Assembly (NCBI GenBank): GCA_021234155.1
Contig: JAJEKV010000550.1
Span: forward strand, 1 to 64,000
DNA length: 64,000 nucleotides
Direction: 5' to 3'
Source: Isoetes taiwanensis
Lineage: Eukaryota; Streptophyta; Lycopodiopsida; Isoetales; Isoetaceae
A program made the position numbers and the translations under genes. Of the stretch, positions 57,201 to 64,000 are shown one piece after another. The notes under the pieces are model-generated. The model was not told the DNA's origin, did not search any database, and was given only the letters and a program-made list of their open reading frames with translations. Position 1 is the first letter of the stretch. Every line of letters begins with the position of its first letter.

Positions 57201-59248
57201 CGAAGAACCCTTGAAAATGAAAAAAAATTCAAAAATTACGGGGGGAGGGGGTCACCATTAATAAGGGTGGTTCATAAAATAGTAATAATGACCCGACAAT
57301 ATTTTTCAAGTGTGTGAGCATCTTTCCTTTCTAAATCTCATTTTACCCTCTTTTCCCTAATTTTGCCCTAAGCCAACCTCGACAAACGAAACGAGTAGTA
57401 CAGAGCACCATTGGCCTATCAGCAATCTTCATCGAATAGAAGACATATGTTAATGATCTGCATCAAGAACCTCCTGGACTATCAAGAACCCGGCTGCCAC
57501 ATCCACGAGCTCACAGTAGAAAGAAGATCTCGACCCCTTCACCGACTCGACGCACATGAGTTCAAATGGAAGAACACAAGGCAAAAACATACAAGTGCAG
57601 GAGTATGTCGAACAGGAAAGTCTAGATTAGCATCACGAGTTAGGGTTAAAGACTATAATCTTCCGTAGAAACGACAATTCATAGTAACACAGGAGCACAT
57701 AGGAACTGGAGGGAAGACCACCAGGATCTCGCAGCCTAGCAGCTCAAGCGGATGTCAAGCAACGTCAACAAAAGATGCAACAAAGCTAGACAATAACAAA
57801 ACACCCAAGTCTAGCCATGACGAGCTCCTAGATCGGTTGCACTAGTAGGAAGATGGTAATGACTTCATCGATTTCAAAAATAGGTGATCATGATAGAGGA
57901 AGGAAAGGAGACACATAACATGGGAGGAACATCTCCGACTTGAAGGCATATATCAGCATCAGGGGCAAGATCAAGGAGGAGGATAATCGGTTCGAATAAG
58001 AGTTCCAGATCCAAAAACGCCTGCAGACCCATGGAAGAACGACTCTAGTGCTTCAGTCAAGTAGTTCGAGACTCGAGTGGACCCGACCCAAAGGACAGAG
58101 GAGCCGACCTAGCCAAAACTAGAAACCACTCAAAGGCAACTTGGAGGAGCGATAGAATGTGCAATGGAGACGACCACACTTCCGCGGGCATAGGGGAGGC
58201 ATCTGCAACGGCAAAGTCCAAGCAACGGGAGTCACGCTAAAAAAAAAATTCAACCCAGGAGGAATGACATTATCTACGCGATCGCCATCTCGAGCTTTGA
58301 AGGCATGCAAGAATGCCCATTTGCAACAACCGGTGATCTTACTCAAGTGATCAATGGCACCACACATCTTCAACCTTGCAATGGCATACCACATATAGGG
58401 ATGCCAAGCGGTCACGGCACTCCACATGATAGGTAACACATTAAGGAGGAGCATTTTCCACTCAAGGGAAACATTCTTCGCAACTTGGGATGACGACCTC
58501 AGATCAGACGCGAAGGTCAATTATAGTAGCAGCACCTCAAGGGACCTCGGAGTTAACCAGAACGAGGAATATGCAGCAAAACTGAAGAATCCAACACAAT
58601 AGGAGGAGGGGAAATCCCATAGGAGTATAAACATTTAGGTATATCCTCTTAGGTAATACGAAAAAGTGGATGAATTAAAATCCCAATATAATTATATACT
58701 TTTAACATTGCCCGATGTTCTTGGGGCTTTAGCAACAATAGATTATGTTGAAAATGTTGTGTCGGCCCTCCAAAGTTTATTCCTAAATCATCAACTGTTT
58801 AAGAGTAGTCATCGTTAGTAGTCACCATATGGGAATTGGAAAATGCTATGACAACTCTTTCTATAGGAAATTTGAAGCACAATCGCGGCATGAACGTATT
58901 AAAGGTGTGCAATAATTATTGGCATTGAATGACACAAACCATGCAATCGTAAAACTTCCATGTATTTGAAGTTGAATGCACCTAAACATTTTTGATCATA
59001 CGCCACTACAATCTTATTAAGTAGGTTCTCTTTGTTTGTGGAATGACCATATGAAAGCCAGATAATGTTGCCTTCGCATTTTGCAATCACCTTGAACTCC
59101 ATGTTTCAAAGGGACTCTCATCCTCCTTGAGACTTACCTTAGGAAGAGGATGTGCAAGGTGATTTTGATTTTTTGCTATTTTTGCAATAGCGTTCTATGT
59201 TAAAATTGGTATCTAAATATTGTGTACCCTACCTGTAGATTTGACATA
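54220..59248. other. Long gene-poor stretch
   Basis: Segments of possible decayed coding sequence occur near 55560-56030 and, in locally GC-richer DNA, at 57360-58620. None shows a domain I can name. A TATA-box-like CTATAAATAG lies at 56430. An A run lies at 55254-55273. Confidence 0.4.
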
Positions 59249-59412
59249 GGATTCAACGTTTTGTCTTTAGAAGGTGCTTTATTTACGCCATAGTAAAATT
59301 ACTAAAACGAATGACTTGATATATGAGTTGGGATTCAACATTTTGTCTTTAAAAGTTGCTTTATTTATGCCATAGTAAATTTACTAAAACTAATGACTTG
59401 ATATATGAGTTG
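59249..59412. repeat. 82-bp tandem duplication
   Basis: Units start GGATTCAAC at 59249 and 59331 and share TTGTCTTTA, GCTTTATTTA and CTTGATATATGAGTTG. Confidence 0.95.
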
Positions 59413-60746
59413 ACATAAGGCGCTAATAATGTATCAATTGGCAATGCCTTTCAACTTCATCAATGTATTGGAAGATGTAAAAGACCCTTGTCGTAAGCCC
59501 AGTTCGGTGGATGGACATGCCAACTAATGTTGGTTACATTTGGTTAAAGCAGTGCCCAAGGTTATCGAGCATACCTACAGTTTTAAGCAAAGTAGCCATG
59601 CATGGCAGCCATGACATATGTACAATGCCTTTGTAAAATTTTCAAAGGGGGCCAAAAGAAAAAAATGGAAGCATTCTTACAACTTAGAGATTGTTGCAAT
59701 GAAGTGGGTGAATAAATGGATACTCTGTTGGGATGAACGCAACAAAAGCTAGATGGTTAGAAATAATCAATCCCCCACAATGTGGATAAAATGCTGCTAA
59801 TCACATCTATCATAATCTGTATATTTTTTTCTTTTTCTTTTTGTAGTGGAATAAATGGAAAAGTACATCCTCTCTTTTTACACCTTCTACAGTTGTGATC
59901 TTAAAGATGCACCTGCAACATTAAAAATGAGATATTTAGTTTATGAGAGAGAGAAAATATCTTGTAATGATTATTGACGTTATTTTGAAGCAAGAGCCTT
60001 ACCAACACCATTTCTAATGCGCCAGCTGGTGCACAACCATTTTTATTGATTTGGCAAAATGGCAAGGAATCAAATGCATAAACTTTAGAGACTTGGGACA
60101 TTGCATGACTCCAGCCACTAAGAATTGATGCAGCATATACAATAAAGTCCTAGTCACAGATTTCTAAGAACATGTAAACTGTAAACTCAAGATAACACGT
60201 AGAGGGCTATAGTAAAACTTAAAGATAGCATGTAGATGGTTATATTAAAAAGTACATGTTTGGTGTCTTGATTGATTCTTGAAATACTTTCCAAGCGCCT
60301 CCCACAACTTTGCACATCCCATGCAATTTAATGGTTGAATTTAGAAAGGTCATAACCTTTAAGTCCATTTGTAGCTTGTCGATTTCTGCAAAACATGGAC
60401 ATAGAATATGATGGTAAGCTCAGTCTTGATCACAGAATGAAATGCAGTAAGAATAAAGAAATGGTTTCTTGGCGCTCACGCTCCGCTTGCGGCTAGGGCG
60501 GCAACAGGGGAAGGAGGCCGCCCTCCTATCCTCTTTTTCCGGTACTGCTGCAGACCCTCTTGCAAACCAGATACTATGATCCGATGCTAGTGGGGTTTGC
60601 CGATGCGCCAGAAGATTTTCTTCTTCAAAGAAATTGCTGATTTGATTCTGAAGCAGCTTCAAGGCGGTCTTGTGGATTCGGCCTGGTAAGCCACTAACGT
60701 GGCATTTTGCTCTCAATCTTTTTAAGAATGATGATTTGTTAAGCAA
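59413..60746. other. Intergenic DNA; possible upstream part of the poly(A)-tailed copy
   Basis: No gene is recognised. GC-rich sequence from about 60470 may be the 5' part of the retroelement whose shared region starts at 60747. Confidence 0.4.
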
Positions 60747-61568
60747 ATCACACCGAAAGGGCGCAAAGTCTATAAGGTGGAGCAGAATTGAAGCTGAATT
60801 CATAAAGAGAGCAGTTTTGGGTCTGTTTGGCAGTCTTTTTAGTTGGATCTTCTATCCATTTGGTTTTTTCCCCTCCTCTTGCTCTTTCTTGCTAGCGGAA
60901 AGATCTAGGGATGTTTTCTTGAAAGGAGCAGAGTAAATTCTTGATCTTAAATTTACAGTTTTAAAACAGGATGTTAGATTATTTGAGATCGCCGAGCTAG
61001 GGATTTGAGTGTGTCCAGGAAGACGCTTCCATATCAAGACCAGATATCATGAGCCAGAATTTAGGGAGAGTTCTGGCGGCTGGGCTGTGTGTCTAGCCTA
61101 TACAGGTTGGCTGACTGGAGCATCCCGACAATGCAGCATCTTACTTTAATCTCACATTTGGTTGTAAAGCTGTTGAATTTGTTCATAGTTTGAAGCATAT
61201 TTGCTTCTCTGAGCAGCGCGGGAGATTGCTCAGGTTATTCCACATCTCTTTTCTCTTCATTTCTATTTCTGCAAGAGGTTTTCTTGGAGCATTCAAGATC
61301 TGTTTGTAGCTTGTGGAAAATGGGCATTTGGATCCTATAGTATTCTGTTTAATTGGGAAGATGTTAATACTGTAGTACTGGTTAGACAGAAGAAGAGGTT
61401 GAGAGAGGCTCATGTGTACTTTAGTTACAGACATATTCTGATCCAGAAGGGATCATTTGTACGTAAACTATATCTGATCCATGAGGGATCTTTGTATTGT
61501 ATTGTAATTTTTCCTATCTGATCAATACAATAACTTCTTACCTTCAAAAAAAAAAAAAAAAAAAAAAA
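60747..61568 (+). mobile_element. Poly(A)-tailed retroelement end, copy 2
   Basis: Collinear with 38058-38868, including GGCGGCTGGGCTGTGTGTCT, the stem-loop region (61209-61233, one mismatch) and the 3' end TTTTTCCTATCTGATCAATA before A23. Same orientation as copy 1. No ORF is recognised. Confidence 0.8.
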
Positions 61569-62009
61569 TCAGTCCACACTAGCCTGGGCAGCAACCTACT
61601 AGTCGTGACATCTACATTGGGTCAATCCCCATTGTAGTCTTATCTGCCCATACTAGGAACTAGTTCCCTGATGGCATCAGTCATCTCAGAACCATGGGTC
61701 TTTGGTCTAGAGCCAGAGTAAACTAAATATTTAAATTATTGAAACAATATAATCCCAAGTGGGTCCATAAGTAAGTAGATAATGTCAAACATATTATATT
61801 GACCTTAAACATGTAAGCACTGCCAAATATACCCACTAATCTTTTATGTTCTCATTTATTCGTGTCTTTTTATGAAAGTCACATCGTTAGATCATTGCCA
61901 ACTAATTTGTTTTTAACACGATATTCATGAGCCATACTCCTGTTATGACCTTTATAAGTATCTATCCATTAAGTTCTAATACGATTTTGAAGCAAAAATC
62001 ACTATCTCC
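61569..62009. other. Intergenic DNA
   Basis: Nothing recognised between the poly(A) tail and dispersed repeat copy B. Confidence 0.45.
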
Positions 62010-62205
62010 AATATGTAGCATAATAACAGGGGGTTTTCTTTGTGTTTTTGTACGTTTTTCACAAAGGTTTTCCTAAGATTTCATGGCGTATTCGAATGGA
62101 TGTACTAATGCGTACATCTAGAGTGCATCATTTCTTAGTCGTTGATTTAGGTTTTTTTTTTCAATGGTCCAACATCCAAGGGCTCACAACAAGAGCCCTC
62201 TTTTT
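62010..62205 (+). repeat. Dispersed repeat, copy B
   Basis: Inverted counterpart of 8099-8280. Homology starts at AATATGTAGCATAATAACAG and ends in the CAATGGTC and GGCTCACAACAAGAGCCC region. Unlike copy A, this end is single and not tandemly amplified. Confidence 0.85.
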
Positions 62206-62813
62206 ATTTTAGGGGCTGAACATGCAAGCCTCGTGGATAGCATTTTAGGGCACGAAACTTGCAAATCTGCAACAACAAGCTGTGAACCATTTAAAGAGAT
62301 CGTCGTTGGAGGAGAGAAGCTTCTTCATAAAAAATGGTGGCAGATTTTATAACAGGGCGTGTTGTGGGTCGGATTCAAGCAGGTCTCATAGAGCCTGATG
62401 GTGGGAAGCTTCTAAGCAAACTACTCTTATATTCCAATCAGGTCAGGCTTCTGGGCGTATTCTTCTTTTACAAATCCAACTATGGCCAAAACCTTCTCTT
62501 CTGGCCTTAAAGGCGAACTTTTGCACAACCAGAGATGTCGGGCAGACTGAATCCAATATTTTTGTGCCCCCTCCGCCTCCTCGTCGTCCCACACCATCTG
62601 TGCCAGAATATTCAAGACGTATGAATATGCAAAGGCGTTTCCTGTGCGTGTTAAGTCCGCCTGCGAAGATCGGCAGTCTGCACTTACTATTCGGATTATG
62701 ATGGGCTTGAGCAAACACCAACGTAGCACCAAGGTTTTTCTCTTGTGGTTAATTTAGGGCTTTTCTTCTTTCTGGGGATTGAAATGCTCAAGATAGGAGC
62801 TGTTGTATTCCAG
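62206..62813. other. Region upstream of the SAS-6-like exons
   Basis: Open frames exist on both strands (62427-62732 minus, and a plus frame from 62335 ending at a CAG|GTCAGG donor). Neither matches a SAS-6 N-terminus I can confirm. The start exon of the SAS-6 fragment, if present, is unresolved. Confidence 0.35.
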
Positions 62814-63344
62814 GTTTTGCAGGCTCAAATTACGGATGAATTGGATCCCTTTTTCCTGTACTCATTGGAGGCAAATGAGGATGATTTCCAAAGCCTTAAA
62901 GTAGAGCAATGCATTCTCGTCGATTTTTCAACATTTCCGCACAAATTTATCGAATTGCTGGAATATTGTATTAGATCTGGAAGCAATGATGCACCTAGGT
63001 CAGTTCATTCTTGAGTAATCTGCCTTGCAATTTTGTTATAAAGATGTGCATATCTTGGATGTGCATAAGCGTATTTTAAGTTATTCTATTTTTACCAGGA
63101 ATGTGAAACTATCCGTGCAAAGAGGGACAGCCTAAATATTGAGAAAAATGAGGTTTTTAAGCAGCTTCAACAACAGACTATTAAGCTCACTTCATTGGAA
63201 CAAGAAGTAAGAGCAAGTTCTCTTGGTTAGTAAGCCACTTGTGCCTTGTGTGTTCTGATTTTTATATTGGTTTCTCCAGGTTCAGGATAAAAGTGAGAGA
63301 ATCAGGAGCATATCTAAGCAGCTGGAGTCTGAAACATCTCAACG
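62814..63344 (+). pseudogene. SAS6: Partial SAS-6 (centriole cartwheel protein)
   Basis: Exon 62814-62998 codes ITDELDPFFLYSLEANEDDF and SLKVEQCILVDFSTFPHKFI, the N-terminal head domain of SAS-6. Exon 63099-63206 (RAKRDSLNIEKNEVFKQLQQ) and exon 63280-63344 (QDKSERIRSISKQLESE) are its coiled coil. Splice borders fit GT-AG. Between exons 1 and 2 only 100 bp of intron remain, so the second half of the head domain is missing. The protein builds the ninefold cartwheel of basal bodies in flagellated sperm. This copy looks internally deleted or partial. Confidence 0.75.
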
Positions 63345-64000
63345 GTATTTTGTTAAAAAAATACGGAATAAACAGACCGGAAATCCTGAGGGTTATGGTT
63401 TTGTTGAATTTTTAACCCATTCAGACTTATGTATCTAGCATTATTAACCCATTCAAACTTATAATGGAATGCCAATGCCAAATTGTCAACAACTTTTTGG
63501 GTTGAACTGGCCATCTTTTGGCATAGAGGACAGGCGTGGTGATTCCTACTGATTCAATCTTTAGGCCCCGTAGCAGCCAACTCCTGTGCCAATCCTATTG
63601 GCAAGTTCCATGCAGCAAAATGGAGTACCATTAGGATGGTGTCTTGCTGATGCAGACGATGTAGCCGCATTTTTTTCTCAAGTACCATAGAATGATGAGT
63701 GGTTGTATACAAGTTAGAATCAAATTGTTGATCTCATCATGCTATTTTTTTGTTCTGAAGCAGAGAAGCGTGATTCATGCACTTGTGTCTCCAAGGAGCT
63801 TCCATCTCTCACTCCCATCAATGTCCCACCTCACAAAAGGGATCTATGATGCTTGAGCGGTCTGAGAACTTGAAACCGCCATTTTGGGAACATTTATAAG
63901 ATAGCATTTGCACCATAAAGCTACCAGATGAATTATATCATATCTTGTTTTAATGCTAGATATTGGATGCCAATGCCGGTTAGGATTGCTATCTCTTTTG
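63345..64000 (+). other. Possible further degraded coding segments
   Basis: Protein-like stretches occur near 63565-63690 (QPTPVPILLASSMQQNGVPL, preceded by a TAG) and 63765-63850 (CVSKELPSLTPINVPPHK). They might be later exons of the partial SAS-6 gene or unrelated. The window ends here. Confidence 0.3.

Noticed and set aside
57360-58620. GC-richer block with ORFs on both strands
   Set aside because: Frames are short, overlap on both strands and show no conserved motif.

Overview
This window is nuclear DNA from a land plant, most likely a large-genomed non-flowering plant such as a fern. Support comes from AT-rich DNA with GT-AG introns, a two-domain DJ-1 gene, a PLS-type pentatricopeptide (PPR) gene rich in the MYGKCG signature typical of non-seed plants, and dense retroelements. 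A fragment of the centriole protein SAS-6 is the strongest clue, because among land plants SAS-6 is expected where sperm are flagellated (bryophytes, lycophytes, ferns, cycads, Ginkgo). The species is not determined.

Layout. 0.1-2 kb: a DJ-1D-like gene (+) with intact introns but three small frame lesions. 3.8-20.8 kb: the most unusual block. A minus-strand gene (3818-16464) encodes a ParB-like domain followed by a beta-class DNA amino-methyltransferase. It is divergent, across 234 bp, from a plus-strand MULE-like transposase with a SWIM zinc finger (16699-19943). A small acidic minus-strand gene (20371-20767) lies tail-to-tail with the transposase. An array of palindromes based on TTGAACGGCACCGTTCAA sits in intron 1 of the ParB/methyltransferase gene beside the shared promoter. 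A 7.0-kb LINE (8433-15445) has split exon 2 of that gene and is flanked by a perfect 14-bp target-site duplication. I propose that the block is one decayed MULE-type element with accessory genes.

21.9-26.2 kb: a 1.2-kb polypurine tract and a 1.8-kb polypyrimidine tract flank degenerate repeats of about 250 bp. 26.2-35.7 kb: a Ty3/gypsy-type retroelement that lacks a 5' LTR and its reverse-transcriptase core, is split by a 1.4-kb insertion in the protease, and carries a large extra coiled-coil ORF after integrase. 35.7-50.6 kb: mostly gene-poor DNA with tandem repeats, a poly(A)-tailed retrocopy, an unidentified first exon (40381-40738), a degenerate unknown ORF (41.7-42.4 kb) and an F-box/LRR-like last exon (48317-48529). 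50.6-53 kb: a frameshifted PPR gene. 53-64 kb: a kinase fragment, repeats, a second copy of the poly(A)-tailed element and a partial SAS-6 gene.

Almost every host-type gene carries frameshifts or nonsense codons, while the LINE ORF2 is open for 1221 codons. Many in-frame stops lie in otherwise continuous frames and could derive from CAA, CAG or CGA codons by C-to-T change. This suggests decay of methylated, silenced DNA more than sequencing error, but consensus errors in homopolymers cannot be excluded for several one-base lesions.
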